NCBI RefSeq assembly: GCF_002197985.1
Contig: NZ_NBYK01000001.1
Span: 441,023-505,022 of the forward strand
DNA: 64,000 nt
Direction: 5' to 3'
Source: Halopseudomonas aestusnigri
Lineage (GTDB): Bacteria > Pseudomonadota > Gammaproteobacteria > Pseudomonadales > Pseudomonadaceae
Shown: positions 36,870 to 45,733 of the stretch, one piece after another
Layout of the letters: each line of letters begins with the position of its first letter
Numbering within the stretch: the first letter of the stretch is position 1
Position numbers and translations under genes: made by a program
Notes under the pieces: generated by a model
Told to the model about the DNA's origin: nothing
The model's database searches: none
Seen by the model: only the letters and a program-made list of their open reading frames with translations

Positions 36870-38276
36870 ATGCCGGTCGGGCAGAATCTGATGGCGCTTT
36901 TCAGCGCCGACTTTTCCCGTGACACAGTCTCCGGTATTGCTTCCGGTCGCAGCAAGGCAGGCGATTCCGGGGCAGTGGCGGCGTTTTCGGCGATTCTTGC
37001 CGAGCAGACGCCAGAGGATCTGGATGCCCTGATGCAGCAGCTTGCTCAGGCGACCGGCGCGGACCAGGCGGCGCTGCCGCTGCCTGCCCTTGTTGCCGCA
37101 GACGGCAAGGATTTGCCGGAAAGCATGCAGAGCTGGTTTCAGCAGTTGGCGCAGCTGGTGGGCGCCGCCGACGCCGCCTCTGCAGAGGAAGTAGCTACGG
37201 ATGATGGGCTGGCTGGGGATGACTCCGACAGCATCCTGGCGGGAATCAGTGAACAATGGCAGCAGTGGCTCGCACGTCTGCCGAGTCAGGAAGCATCCGC
37301 TGGCACTGAAGCTGGCGACGGGGCTTTGACGCCTGGCGTCAATCCTGCTGCCGCTGCGCTTGTAGCTGTTGAGGCAGCGGCGCAGGCTGCGCCTGCTGAG
37401 GATGAGGCGGGTGACCCGCTGCTTGCGGGCGCAGGACGCGGCCCGTCCGGAGCCGATCTGGCTGCGCAGCTGCGCGCGCTGCTGCGGGGTGACGCTCAGG
37501 CCGGCGCGTCCGCCGATGCGTCTGCCCGCGAGGCGGCAACCCGGGCGGCGGAGGGCACCACAGCTCAGGCTGAGGCCGGCAATCGTCAGGTGCTGTCCGA
37601 CACCCAGCAGCAGCGTGTGCTGCAGGGGGTGGGCGGTGAACAGCCGGCCTCTGTCGGCAAGCTTATCGAGCAGCTTGAGTCACGCCTCGCGGCGCGCGCT
37701 GGCGGCCTGGATGCTGAATCAGCTGATGCCGGCAAGAGCGCCGCCGCGGCGCAATTGCATGCCAATGGGCAGTCTGCGCTGACCGCTCGACCGGTCACCG
37801 GCGTGGCTCAGACCCTGGGTGTACCCATGGGGCAGGCCGGCTGGAGCGAGGCGGTGGTCAACAAGGTGATGTGGATGTCCAGCCAGAATGTGAAGTCGGT
37901 TGAGATTCAGCTCGATCCGGCAGAGCTCGGGCCGCTGGAAATCCGGATTCAAACCCGTGGACAGGAGCACCAGGTGCAGTTTGTCAGTCAGCATGCAGGC
38001 GTGCGCGATGCGCTGGAAGGGCAGATGCATCGACTGCGTGAAATGTTTACCCAGCAGGGGGCATCGCTGGTCGACGTCAACGTATCCGATGGCTCGGCGG
38101 ATGGACGTCAGTCCCAGAGCGCTTTCGCCGGTCCGGCGGATCAGGGCGGCAGCAGTGGCCGCGGCAGTCATGGCGCTGCTGCGTCCCATGGTAGTGAAGA
38201 CATACCGGCCGATGATCCTGCCGCTACACTGCAGACCCGACTGGCGGCCGCGCGGCTGGTTGACTACTACGCCTGA
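36870..38276 (+). CDS. fliK: Flagellar hook-length control protein FliK
   Basis: A 468-residue export substrate and molecular ruler. The N-terminal two thirds is low-complexity, rich in Ala, Gly, Glu and Gln, as expected for the unfolded ruler. The conserved FliK C-terminal domain (about 320-400) has VKSVEIQLDPAELGPLEIRI and LEGQMHRLREMFTQQGASL, which switches FlhB from hook to filament export. Its own sigma-54 promoter lies just upstream. Confidence 0.92.
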   Translation: MPVGQNLMALFSADFSRDTVSGIASGRSKAGDSGAVAAFSAILAEQTPEDLDALMQQLAQATGADQAALPLPALVAADGKDLPESMQSWFQQLAQLVGAADAASAEEVATDDGLAGDDSDSILAGISEQWQQWLARLPSQEASAGTEAGDGALTPGVNPAAAALVAVEAAAQAAPAEDEAGDPLLAGAGRGPSGADLAAQLRALLRGDAQAGASADASAREAATRAAEGTTAQAEAGNRQVLSDTQQQRVLQGVGGEQPASVGKLIEQLESRLAARAGGLDAESADAGKSAAAAQLHANGQSALTARPVTGVAQTLGVPMGQAGWSEAVVNKVMWMSSQNVKSVEIQLDPAELGPLEIRIQTRGQEHQVQFVSQHAGVRDALEGQMHRLREMFTQQGASLVDVNVSDGSADGRQSQSAFAGPADQGGSSGRGSHGAAASHGSEDIPADDPAATLQTRLAAARLVDYYA

Positions 38277-38303
38277 TACACCCGCTCAGGGTTATCTGAC
38301 ATC

Positions 38304-38350
38304 GAGGTAGCTTCGGCTGCCTCGGTTCTGTCGCCCGGCCCGCACCGGGC
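38304..38350 (+). terminator. Tandem hairpins after fliK
   Basis: Two short hairpins follow fliK: GAGGTAGC with GCTGCCTC around a TTCG loop (38304-38323), and GCCCGG with CCGGGC (about 38333-38350), with a TTTTTCC stretch about ten bases on. They look like a modest terminator between fliK and the fliL operon. Confidence 0.45.
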
Positions 38351-38445
38351 AGCAAAGACATTTTTCCTTCAAGTCAGTATCCTATGACCTTTGCTGGCGC
38401 GTCGGTATTGCTGCAGTGCGCTGGTGCGCACAGTTGGCCTGATAC

Positions 38446-38460
38446 TGGCACGCTGGATGC
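38446..38460 (+). promoter_or_regulatory. Sigma-54 promoter of the fliL operon
   Basis: TGGCAC, five bases, then ATGC, with GG-N10-GC spacing, 51 bases before fliL. The -24 box is perfect; the -12 box has one mismatch. It would drive fliLMNOPQR-flhB. Confidence 0.65.
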
Positions 38461-38510
38461 ATGCATCTACATGAACCGTGGCTGAAAGGCCTAATTGACG
38501 GAATATTGGC

Positions 38511-39017
38511 ATGGCAAAGCAATCGGAATCTGTCGAAGACGACGTGCAGGAAAAGCCGGCAAAGAGCCGCAAAAAACTTTTCATACTGATCGGTATCGGG
38601 CTGCTTGCCCTGCTGATCTCGGCGGGCGGCGTTGCCTTCTTTCTGCTCGGTGGCGAGGACGCCCCCGAGCAAGAGGTGTCGGCAGAGCCGGTGCAGCAGG
38701 AAGCCATTTATCAGCCGCTGGATCCGGCCTTTGTCGTCAACTATGCAGTGTCCGGTCGCCAGCGCTACATGCAGGTCAGTGTGGTGCTGATGAGTCGCGA
38801 TGCCGCTGGCATGGCCAAGCTCAACCAGCACCTGCCGCTGATTCGCAATCAGTTGGTAATGCTGTTTGGCAGTGAGGATTTCGAGTCGCTGATGACGCCT
38901 GAAGGCAAGCAGGCGCTGCGCGACAAGGCGACCCTGGCCGTCAAGGCGTTGCTTGAAAAGGAAGTAGGTAACCCGGTCATCGAATCGGTGCTGTTTACCA
39001 ACATGGTTCTTCAATAG
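38511..39017 (+). CDS. fliL: Flagellar basal body-associated protein FliL
   Basis: A 168-residue inner-membrane protein with one helix (about 25-47) after a charged cytoplasmic N-terminus and a periplasmic domain (DPAFVVNYAVSGRQRYMQVS, MTPEGKQALRDKATLAVKAL). FliL forms a ring around the stator and stabilises it under load, which fits with the stator genes at the end of this cluster. It begins the fliL-flhB operon. Confidence 0.93.
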   Translation: MAKQSESVEDDVQEKPAKSRKKLFILIGIGLLALLISAGGVAFFLLGGEDAPEQEVSAEPVQQEAIYQPLDPAFVVNYAVSGRQRYMQVSVVLMSRDAAGMAKLNQHLPLIRNQLVMLFGSEDFESLMTPEGKQALRDKATLAVKALLEKEVGNPVIESVLFTNMVLQ

Positions 39018-39026
39018 GACACATCT

Positions 39027-39998
39027 ATGGCCGTACAGGATCTGCTGTCCCAGGATGAGATCGACGCCCTTCTGCATGGTGTGGATGATGGCGCCATTGA
39101 TACCGATCTCGACAGTGACCCCGGTTCGATCAAGAGTTATGACCTGACCAGCCAGGATCGTATCGTACGCGGGCGTATGCCTACGCTGGAAATGATCAAC
39201 GAGCGTTTCGCCCGCTACACCCGTATCAGCATGTTCAACTTGATGCGTCGCTCCGCTGACGTGGCCGTTGGCGGCGTGCAGGTAATGAAGTTTGGCGAGT
39301 ACGTCCACACTCTGTATGTGCCGACCAGTCTCAATCTGGTGAAGATGAAGCCGCTGCGCGGCACGGCACTGTTCATCCTGGACGCCAAGCTGGTGTTCAA
39401 GCTGGTCGACAATTTCTTTGGTGGCGATGGTCGTCACGCCAAGATCGAAGGGCGTGAATTTACGCCGACCGAACTGCGCGTCGTGCGCATGGTGCTGGAC
39501 CAGGCGTTTGTGGATCTCAAGGAGGCCTGGCAGGCGGTTCACGATGTCACCTTTGAATACGTCAACTCCGAGGTAAACCCGGCACTGGCCAACATTGTCA
39601 GTCCGAGCGAGGTGGTGGTGGTCTCAACCTTCCATATCGAGCTCGATGGCGGCGGTGGCGATCTGCATGTCACCATGCCCTATTCGATGATCGAGCCGCT
39701 GCGCGAGGTCCTTGATTCGGGCGTTCAGTCTGATGTGGACGAGCATGACGAGCGCTGGGTGCGTGCCCTGCGAGAAGAAATCACCGGTGTGAAGGTGCCG
39801 CTGAACGCGACCGTGGTCAAAACCGAGCTCAAGTTGCGTGATCTGCTGAGCATGCAGGCAGGTGATGTGATCCCGGTGGAGATGCCCGACTATATGGTGC
39901 TCTGTGCCAACGGCGTGCCCACCTTCAAGAGCAAGCTGGGGTCGGTCAAGGGCAACCTGGCGCTGCAGATTCTTGGGCCGGTCACGCGACCGCGCTGA
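39027..39998 (+). CDS. fliM: Flagellar motor switch protein FliM
   Basis: A 323-residue C-ring protein. The N-terminal segment LLSQDEIDALLHGVDDG is the CheY-P binding peptide, the middle is a CheC/CheX-like domain, and the C-terminal SpoA domain (about 250-320) has VPLNATVVKTELKLRDLLSM. It is in the standard order between fliL and fliN. Confidence 0.96.
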   Translation: MAVQDLLSQDEIDALLHGVDDGAIDTDLDSDPGSIKSYDLTSQDRIVRGRMPTLEMINERFARYTRISMFNLMRRSADVAVGGVQVMKFGEYVHTLYVPTSLNLVKMKPLRGTALFILDAKLVFKLVDNFFGGDGRHAKIEGREFTPTELRVVRMVLDQAFVDLKEAWQAVHDVTFEYVNSEVNPALANIVSPSEVVVVSTFHIELDGGGGDLHVTMPYSMIEPLREVLDSGVQSDVDEHDERWVRALREEITGVKVPLNATVVKTELKLRDLLSMQAGDVIPVEMPDYMVLCANGVPTFKSKLGSVKGNLALQILGPVTRPR

Positions 39999-40032
39999 TC
40001 GACCACCACAATTAATAACAGGGGACAGCGAG

Positions 40033-40506
40033 ATGGCTGACGACAACAAACCCGATGAAATCAGCCCGGAAGAGCAGGCTCTGGCGGATGAGTGGGCGGC
40101 GGCGCTGGATGAGGCCGGTAACGCCAATCAGGACGACATTGATGCGATGCTGGCTCAGACCGGTTCGCAGCCACGCATGCCGATGGAAGAGTTCGATGCC
40201 TCGGCACGCACCAGCCGCTCCGCCGAGGACATGGACCCCGGCGACAGCCCGAATCTGGACGTCATTCTTGACATTCCGGTCACCATCTCGATGGAGGTCG
40301 GCAATACCGAGATCACCATTCGCAACCTGTTGCAGCTGAATCAGGGCTCGGTGGTGGAGCTGGATCGGCTGGCCGGGGAGCCGCTGGACGTCAAGGTAAA
40401 CGGTACGCTGATTGCACATGGTGAGGTGGTGGTGGTGAACGAAAAGTTCGGCATCCGTCTGACCGACGTGATCAGCCCCTCCGAACGCATCAAGAAGCTG
40501 CGTTGA
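40033..40506 (+). CDS. fliN: Flagellar motor switch protein FliN
   Basis: A 157-residue protein with an acidic, poorly conserved N-terminal half (1-75) and the C-terminal SpoA domain (NLDVILDIPVTISMEVGNTE, GSVVELDRLAGEPLDVKVNG, GIRLTDVISPSERIKKL). It forms the bottom of the C ring and docks FliH-FliI. ATG at 40033 follows an AGCGAG site. The stop overlaps the fliO start (TGATG). Confidence 0.95.
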   Translation: MADDNKPDEISPEEQALADEWAAALDEAGNANQDDIDAMLAQTGSQPRMPMEEFDASARTSRSAEDMDPGDSPNLDVILDIPVTISMEVGNTEITIRNLLQLNQGSVVELDRLAGEPLDVKVNGTLIAHGEVVVVNEKFGIRLTDVISPSERIKKLR

Positions 40507-40946
40507 TGCGCACGTTGATCGCGACGCTTCTGGCGTCTGCGCCGTTGCAGGTGCTGGCGCAGGCGACTGAGCCTGCAGCCGTCGCGGCAGTGGGTAATGT
40601 CGGCGGCGGATCGCTGGCCTTGCAGCTTGGCCAGTTGGCCCTGGGGCTGGGGTTTGTGGTTGGCCTGATTGTGCTGCTGGGGTGGCTGCTGCGTCGAGTC
40701 GGTCCGCTCGCAGCCCAGGGTGGCCAGCATATCCGTCTGGTCAGCAGCCTGCCGCTCGGGCCTCGCGATCGTTTGCTTCTGGTCGATGTGGGGGGTACGC
40801 AGATGCTGCTCGGGGCTTCCCCGGGTCGTATCAATACATTGCATGTGTTTGACCATCCGGTGGCGGAGCTTCAGGCCGATGTCGCAGCCAATGGCGATTT
40901 TGCTCGCAAGCTGCAGGCGCTGCTGAAAAGAGAGGGGCAATCGTGA
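40506..40946 (+). CDS. fliO: Flagellar biosynthesis protein FliO
   Basis: A 146-residue protein with an N-terminal signal-like helix, a second helix (about 40-63, [20 protein letters not shown]) and a small cytoplasmic domain with [20 protein letters not shown] and [11 protein letters not shown], typical of FliO, a helper for assembly of FliP. I chose ATG at 40506 in TGATG; a TTG one codon earlier is possible. Confidence 0.9.
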   Translation: MRTLIATLLASAPLQVLAQATEPAAVAAVGNVGGGSLALQLGQLALGLGFVVGLIVLLGWLLRRVGPLAAQGGQHIRLVSSLPLGPRDRLLLVDVGGTQMLLGASPGRINTLHVFDHPVAELQADVAANGDFARKLQALLKREGQS

Positions 40947-41695
40947 TGCGCTGGCTGGGACTTTTCCTGATCCTGCTTGCGCCGTCGGTTCTGGCCCAGT
41001 CAGCTGCTGATCCGCTGACCATGCCGGCGATCACCTTGAGTACCGACAGCGAGGGGCAGCAGACCTATTCAGTCAGTCTGCAGATTCTGCTGCTGATGTC
41101 GGCGCTGACCTTTATTCCCGCCTTTGTCATGATGATGACCAGCTTCACCCGGATCATCATCGTGTTCGCTATCTTGCGTCAGGCGCTGGGCTTGCAGCAA
41201 ACGCCGTCCAGTCAGGTATTGATCGGTCTGGCGCTGTTTCTGACCCTGTTTATCATGGCGCCGGTGTTCAGCAAGATTAACGAATCGGCCCTTCAACCCT
41301 ATCTGAATGAGCAGATGCAGCCGCAGCAGGCGTTGGAAGCGGCCAGCCTTCCATTGCGTGAGTTCATGCTGGCGCAGACCCGTGAAACGGATCTGGAGCT
41401 GTTTGTACGTCTGGCCAAGCGTACCGATCTGACCGGGCCGGACGAGGTACCGTTTCATATTCTGGTGCCGGCGTTCGTGACGTCCGAGTTGAAAACCGCC
41501 TTTCAGATCGGCTTCATGATTTTTATACCCTTTCTAGTTATCGACCTGGTGGTGGCCAGCGTGCTGATGGCCATGGGTATGATGATGTTGTCGCCATTGA
41601 TCATATCGTTGCCGTTCAAGATCATGCTGTTCGTACTGGTTGACGGCTGGGCGCTGATTATCGGTACCCTGGCCGCCAGTTTCGCGGTTCCCTAG
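40946..41695 (+). CDS. fliP: Flagellar export gate protein FliP
   Basis: A 249-residue core protein of the type III export gate, made with a cleavable signal ([18 protein letters not shown]). It has the conserved [20 protein letters not shown] and [20 protein letters not shown] segments of FliP. ATG at 40946 overlaps the fliO stop (TGATG); a GTG one codon upstream cannot be excluded. Confidence 0.95.
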   Translation: MRWLGLFLILLAPSVLAQSAADPLTMPAITLSTDSEGQQTYSVSLQILLLMSALTFIPAFVMMMTSFTRIIIVFAILRQALGLQQTPSSQVLIGLALFLTLFIMAPVFSKINESALQPYLNEQMQPQQALEAASLPLREFMLAQTRETDLELFVRLAKRTDLTGPDEVPFHILVPAFVTSELKTAFQIGFMIFIPFLVIDLVVASVLMAMGMMMLSPLIISLPFKIMLFVLVDGWALIIGTLAASFAVP

Positions 41696-41706
41696 GAGGC
41701 CTGCAG

Positions 41707-41976
41707 ATGAGTCCGGAAGTGGCGGTTGGTCTGTTCAGTCAGGCGTTGTGGCTGACCTCGGTGGTGGTCGCCATTGTGGTTCTGCCCAGTCTGGTCATTG
41801 GTTTGATCGTCGCCATGTTTCAGGCTGCGACCCAGATCAACGAGCAGACGCTCAGTTTTCTGCCGCGTCTGCTGGTCACCTTTATTACGTTGATCTGGCT
41901 TGGCCCCTGGCTGGCTACCCAGATGGTCGAATTTACCGACACGCTGTATCGCCAGATTCCCGGATTGATCGGCTGA
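41707..41976 (+). CDS. fliQ: Flagellar export gate protein FliQ
   Basis: An 89-residue protein with two membrane helices and the conserved QAATQINEQTLSFLPRL loop. Four copies join FliP and FliR to form the export channel. AGGAGG lies nine bases before the ATG. Confidence 0.95.
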   Translation: MSPEVAVGLFSQALWLTSVVVAIVVLPSLVIGLIVAMFQAATQINEQTLSFLPRLLVTFITLIWLGPWLATQMVEFTDTLYRQIPGLIG

Positions 41977-42752
41977 TGATCGAGTTGTCCAGCGCCGAGC
42001 TCAGTCGCTGGGTGGCAAGCTACCTGTGGGTGCTGTTTCGCATAGCCTCCCTGTTGATGACCATGCCGGTACTTGGCACCCAGCTGCTGCCTGTGCGCGT
42101 GCGTCTGTATTTCGCATTGGCTCTGACCTTGCTGATTGCGCCGCAGGTGGGTGAGGTGCCGTTGCTGGACGCGCTGTCGCTGAGTACCTGGATAGTGATT
42201 GGCGAACAGATCCTGATCGGCGCGGCAATGGGGTTCTCACTGCAACTGCTGTTTCAGGTCCACGTGTTGGCGGGGCAGATCATTGCAATGCAGATGGGCC
42301 TCGGTTTCGCCTCCATGAATGATCCGTCTACCGGCATTTCCGTCGCTGTGGTGGCGCAGGTGTTTACCATGCTGGTCACGCTACTGTTTCTGGCAATGAA
42401 CGGCCATTTGGTCGTGCTGGAAGTGCTGGCCGAGAGCTTTACTACTCTGCCGATCGGGGAGAGCCTGGGACGCATGGACTTTCAGGCATTGGTTCTGCGA
42501 TTTTCCTGGGTTATGGCCGCGGCCATTCTGATCGGTATGCCAGCCATTACGGCGCTGTTGATCGTCAATATCTCATTTGGCGTCATGATGCGCGCGGCAC
42601 CGCAGCTGAATATCTTCTCGATCGGTTTTCCGCTGACGCTGGTTTTCGGCCTGTTCATCTTGTGGGTCATGATGGGTAATGTACTGGGGCAGTATCAGGA
42701 GCTGGCGTCGGATGCGCTGATCTGGCTTCGCGGTCTGGTGAGGGCGAGCTGA
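41976..42752 (+). CDS. fliR: Flagellar export gate protein FliR
   Basis: A 258-residue, six-helix membrane protein of the export gate. GLGFASMNDPSTG and FALALTLLIAPQVG are typical family segments. I took the ATG at 41976, which overlaps the fliQ stop by one base, although the frame is open further into fliQ. It overlaps flhB in the same way. Confidence 0.94.
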   Translation: MIELSSAELSRWVASYLWVLFRIASLLMTMPVLGTQLLPVRVRLYFALALTLLIAPQVGEVPLLDALSLSTWIVIGEQILIGAAMGFSLQLLFQVHVLAGQIIAMQMGLGFASMNDPSTGISVAVVAQVFTMLVTLLFLAMNGHLVVLEVLAESFTTLPIGESLGRMDFQALVLRFSWVMAAAILIGMPAITALLIVNISFGVMMRAAPQLNIFSIGFPLTLVFGLFILWVMMGNVLGQYQELASDALIWLRGLVRAS

Positions 42753-43882
42753 TGGCAGAGTCCGACAGCGGTCAGGAACGCACAGAGGAGCCCACGAGCA
42801 AGCGACTCAAGGAGTCGCGTGACAAAGGGCAGGTTGCGCGCTCGCGCGAGCTCAATACCCTCGCTGTCGTGATGGTTTCAGCGGTTGGCTTGCTCATGCT
42901 GGGCCCGGCAATGGCGCAGAAGATGATGGATCTTATGGTCTTCAATTTCTCGCTGGAGCGCGAAGCGCTCTATGCTAACGACTCCATGGGACTGCATCTG
43001 TTTGCCTCGTTGCGCGAGGGTCTGGAGATCCTCGGCCCTCTGTTTGGTCTGTTGCTGATTGCATCCATTGTCGGCCCGATCATGTTGGGCGGCTGGCTGT
43101 TCAGTATCAGCTCGCTGGCGCCGAAGTTTGAGCGGATGGACCCGCTGGCGGGTCTCAAACGGATGTTTTCGATCAAGGCGCTGGTGGAGCTACTCAAGGC
43201 GCTGGCGAAGTTTCTGGTGGTGTTGGGTGTGGCGCTGGTGGTGCTGCAGGTGCGCACCGAGGACTTGCTCAGCATGGCCAAGGAACCGCTGCCGGCCGCC
43301 ATCATTCACAGCGCCTGGGTGCTTGGCTGGTCGCTGCTGATTCTGTCCTGTTCGCTGATTTTGATCGCGGCGGTGGATGCGCCTTTCCAGCTGTGGGATC
43401 ACAAGCAGAAACTGCGTATGACCAAGCAGGAAATCAAGGATGAGTACAAGGATTCCGAAGGCAAGCCCGAGGTGAAATCGCGGATCCGTCAGTTGCAGCG
43501 GGAAATGGCCGAACGGCGGATGATGAGCAAGGTGCCGCAGGCAGACGTAGTGATTACCAACCCGACCCATTTTGCGGTTGCCTTGAAGTATGATCCGTTG
43601 TCTTCTGGTGCGCCGGTGGTGCTCGCCAAGGGGGCTGATTTTATCGCCCAGCGTATTCGCGAGGTAGCTAACGAGAACCAGATCATCATTCTCGAGTCGC
43701 CGCCGCTGGCGCGAGCGGTCTATTACAGCACCGAGATCGACCACGAGATTCCATCCGGGCTGTATCTGGCTGTGGCGCAAGTGCTGGCATATGTATTCCA
43801 GTTGCGCCAGTATCGGGCGGGGCAGGGTAAGCGGCCGGGGCCGATGCCGGACCCGACCATCCCGGATGATCTCAAGCGTTGA
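42752..43882 (+). CDS. flhB: Flagellar export switch protein FlhB
   Basis: A 376-residue membrane protein with four helices (about 30-215) and a cytoplasmic domain that cleaves itself at NPTH (in ADVVITNPTHFAVALKYD) to change export specificity when FliK signals hook completion. The linker KQEIKDEYKDSEGKPEVKSR is well conserved. It ends the fliL operon and is only 13 bases from the convergent pomB. Confidence 0.96.
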   Translation: MAESDSGQERTEEPTSKRLKESRDKGQVARSRELNTLAVVMVSAVGLLMLGPAMAQKMMDLMVFNFSLEREALYANDSMGLHLFASLREGLEILGPLFGLLLIASIVGPIMLGGWLFSISSLAPKFERMDPLAGLKRMFSIKALVELLKALAKFLVVLGVALVVLQVRTEDLLSMAKEPLPAAIIHSAWVLGWSLLILSCSLILIAAVDAPFQLWDHKQKLRMTKQEIKDEYKDSEGKPEVKSRIRQLQREMAERRMMSKVPQADVVITNPTHFAVALKYDPLSSGAPVVLAKGADFIAQRIREVANENQIIILESPPLARAVYYSTEIDHEIPSGLYLAVAQVLAYVFQLRQYRAGQGKRPGPMPDPTIPDDLKR

Positions 43883-43895
43883 GGCTGAAGCCAGT

Positions 43896-44810
43896 TCAGG
43901 GCTGGCTGGTCGGCGCCTGATGCAGTTCCAGATCCTGAATCAGGTCGCCAAGATCCTCCTCCATCAGACGGCGCAATTCGGTTTCGTACTCTTCAATCGA
44001 ACCGGACAGATCAAGAATAATTTCCACCCGGCGATTCAGGGCGCGGGTCTCTGGCCACTCGTTGCTGGCCCGCGGGCGCGTTTCTGCATAGCCTTGCACG
44101 CGCATGCGTTCGGGCTTGATCGTCTCGTTGTACAGCAGCGCGTTGGCTACCGAGGATGCACGGGCGGCCGACAGATCCCAGTTGGACTGGAAGCGGCTGG
44201 TGTTGATGGGAATGTTATCGGTATGGCCTTCGATGGTGATTTCACCCGGCAGCTCGGCGAGTACCGTAGCGATGCGATCGAGCATGTCCTGGAACTCGGG
44301 GGTCATCTCTGCTGAGCCGGAGGGAAATGAACCCTTTTCCTCGACTCGGATGATGATGCGCTTGCGGTCATTTTCCAGTTGCAGGCGACCTTGAGCCAGT
44401 TCGTTTTCGAGCACGTCGCGCAGGGCATCCATGCTGGTGTCGATCTGCTCTTTGGTGGTGTCCTGAACCTGCTTCTGGACGTCCGCTTCCAGTTCCTCAC
44501 GCAGCGTTTCGAGCTTTGGATCCTGTTCGGTCGTCTGCTGGCGTACGCTGTCTACCGGCGTTGGCTCGGGCTTGCCTGGCGAGAACTTGTCAAAGATGGG
44601 GCTGGTTCCCATGGGGATCTCCAGCGCCGGTACCTCGCGTTGCACGCCAAAGGCCGCAGACAACTCGCCGGCGATTTGCTTGAACTTCTGCGCGTCGATC
44701 TCGGAGAACGACAGCAGCAACACGAAAAAGCACATCAGCAGCGACATCAGGTCGGCAAAGGTCATGACCCAGGCGGGTATGCCCGGGCTGTCGTCTTCCT
44801 GCTCTTCCAT
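43896..44810 (-). CDS. pomB: Sodium-type flagellar stator protein PomB-like (MotB family)
   Basis: A 304-residue stator protein. TFADLMSLLMCFFVLLLSFS holds the ion-binding Asp20 and, with QKFKQIAGELSAAFGVQ after it, resembles Vibrio PomB far more than proton-type MotB (which has AYADFMTAMMAFFLVMWL). The plug and linker are followed by an OmpA-like peptidoglycan-binding domain (GEITIEGHTDNIPINTSRFQ and ALNRRVEIILDL). Sodium coupling is inferred from this resemblance. It overlaps pomA by one base. Confidence 0.85.
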   Translation of the reverse strand: MEEQEDDSPGIPAWVMTFADLMSLLMCFFVLLLSFSEIDAQKFKQIAGELSAAFGVQREVPALEIPMGTSPIFDKFSPGKPEPTPVDSVRQQTTEQDPKLETLREELEADVQKQVQDTTKEQIDTSMDALRDVLENELAQGRLQLENDRKRIIIRVEEKGSFPSGSAEMTPEFQDMLDRIATVLAELPGEITIEGHTDNIPINTSRFQSNWDLSAARASSVANALLYNETIKPERMRVQGYAETRPRASNEWPETRALNRRVEIILDLSGSIEEYETELRRLMEEDLGDLIQDLELHQAPTSQP

Positions 44811-45583
44811 CAGCCTTCCTTCGCCTCTTCGCCCGTCTTGCCGCGCTTCTCGGCAGGCAGGTAGCTGCTCAGCAGTTGCTCGATAACCCGAGGGTTGGTG
44901 CCTTCCTGAATGGCGAGGATGGCATCAATCCAGAGCGATTGCATGCGCGCCTCTTCGGTCATGCGCAGTGCCAGCTTGTCGGCAATGGGCAAACAAACCA
45001 TGGTGGCCAGCATCGCGCCGTACAGGGTTGTCAGCAGTGCGACCGCCATGGCCGGGCCAATGGATTTGGGGTCTTCCATGTTGGACAGCATTTGCACCAG
45101 ACCGATCAGCGTGCCGATCATGCCCATGGCCGGGCCGACATCGCCGAGGGCGGAGAAAATTTTGGCCCCCCAGCGGTTGCGCTCCATGGTCAGCACCCGT
45201 TCCTTCTCGAGAATGGCTTTCACGGTCTCCTGGGGATGACCATCAATCAGCAGCTGGATGCCGCTGGCGAGGAAAGGGGAGGCGATTTCCTTTTCCTCGA
45301 GGGCCAGCAGACCGGACTTGCGGGCGATGGTGGCGAGCTCAACCAGTTCGTTGATGCTGCTCTCGGTATCGGGCAGCTTGAATCGAAAGGCGCGTCCGGC
45401 AACTTTTATGGCGCCAATAAATTGACCAACATTGAATTTTGCAAGTACCACAAACAGGCTGCCACCAAATACGATAAGCATCGATGGTACGTTGAAGAAC
45501 ACCTGAGCGCCGGTGCCCAGCAGAATGGATGCGGCGATGATGCCGAGTGCGCCGATCAGGCCAATCAGGGTTGCGAGATCCAA
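44810..45583 (-). CDS. pomA: Sodium-type flagellar stator protein PomA-like (MotA family)
   Basis: A 257-residue membrane protein with four helices. It starts MDLATLIGLIGALGI and contains GDVGPAMGMIGTLIGLVQML and DPKSIGPAMAVALLTTLYGA, all close to Vibrio PomA. The cytoplasmic loop (about 60-150) holds the charged residues that push FliG. The pair should form a PomA5-PomB2 stator. Length and sequence differ from both MotA and MotC of P. aeruginosa, so this is a third type for the lineage or the sodium-adapted replacement. Confidence 0.86.
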   Translation of the reverse strand: MDLATLIGLIGALGIIAASILLGTGAQVFFNVPSMLIVFGGSLFVVLAKFNVGQFIGAIKVAGRAFRFKLPDTESSINELVELATIARKSGLLALEEKEIASPFLASGIQLLIDGHPQETVKAILEKERVLTMERNRWGAKIFSALGDVGPAMGMIGTLIGLVQMLSNMEDPKSIGPAMAVALLTTLYGAMLATMVCLPIADKLALRMTEEARMQSLWIDAILAIQEGTNPRVIEQLLSSYLPAEKRGKTGEEAKEG

Positions 45584-45652
45584 CGGGGACTCCTGGGGTT
45601 TGTTGCGACGGGAAGCACTTCAATGATCGCCCGCATTAGGGCTGAAGCGGCT

Positions 45653-45681
45653 ATTCTAAGGGGGATGGCCAAGATTGCAAA
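45653..45681 (-). promoter_or_regulatory. Candidate sigma-70 promoter of pomAB
   Basis: On the minus strand TTTGCA, 17 bases and TAGAAT lie 70 bases before pomA. No FliA or RpoN match was found, suggesting the stator is not tied to the late flagellar sigma factor. Confidence 0.4.
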
Positions 45682-45733
45682 CGCCGATTGAAGTCGGCTT
45701 TGTGCCAAATTTACCGGTATTCGGAGAGTTGTC

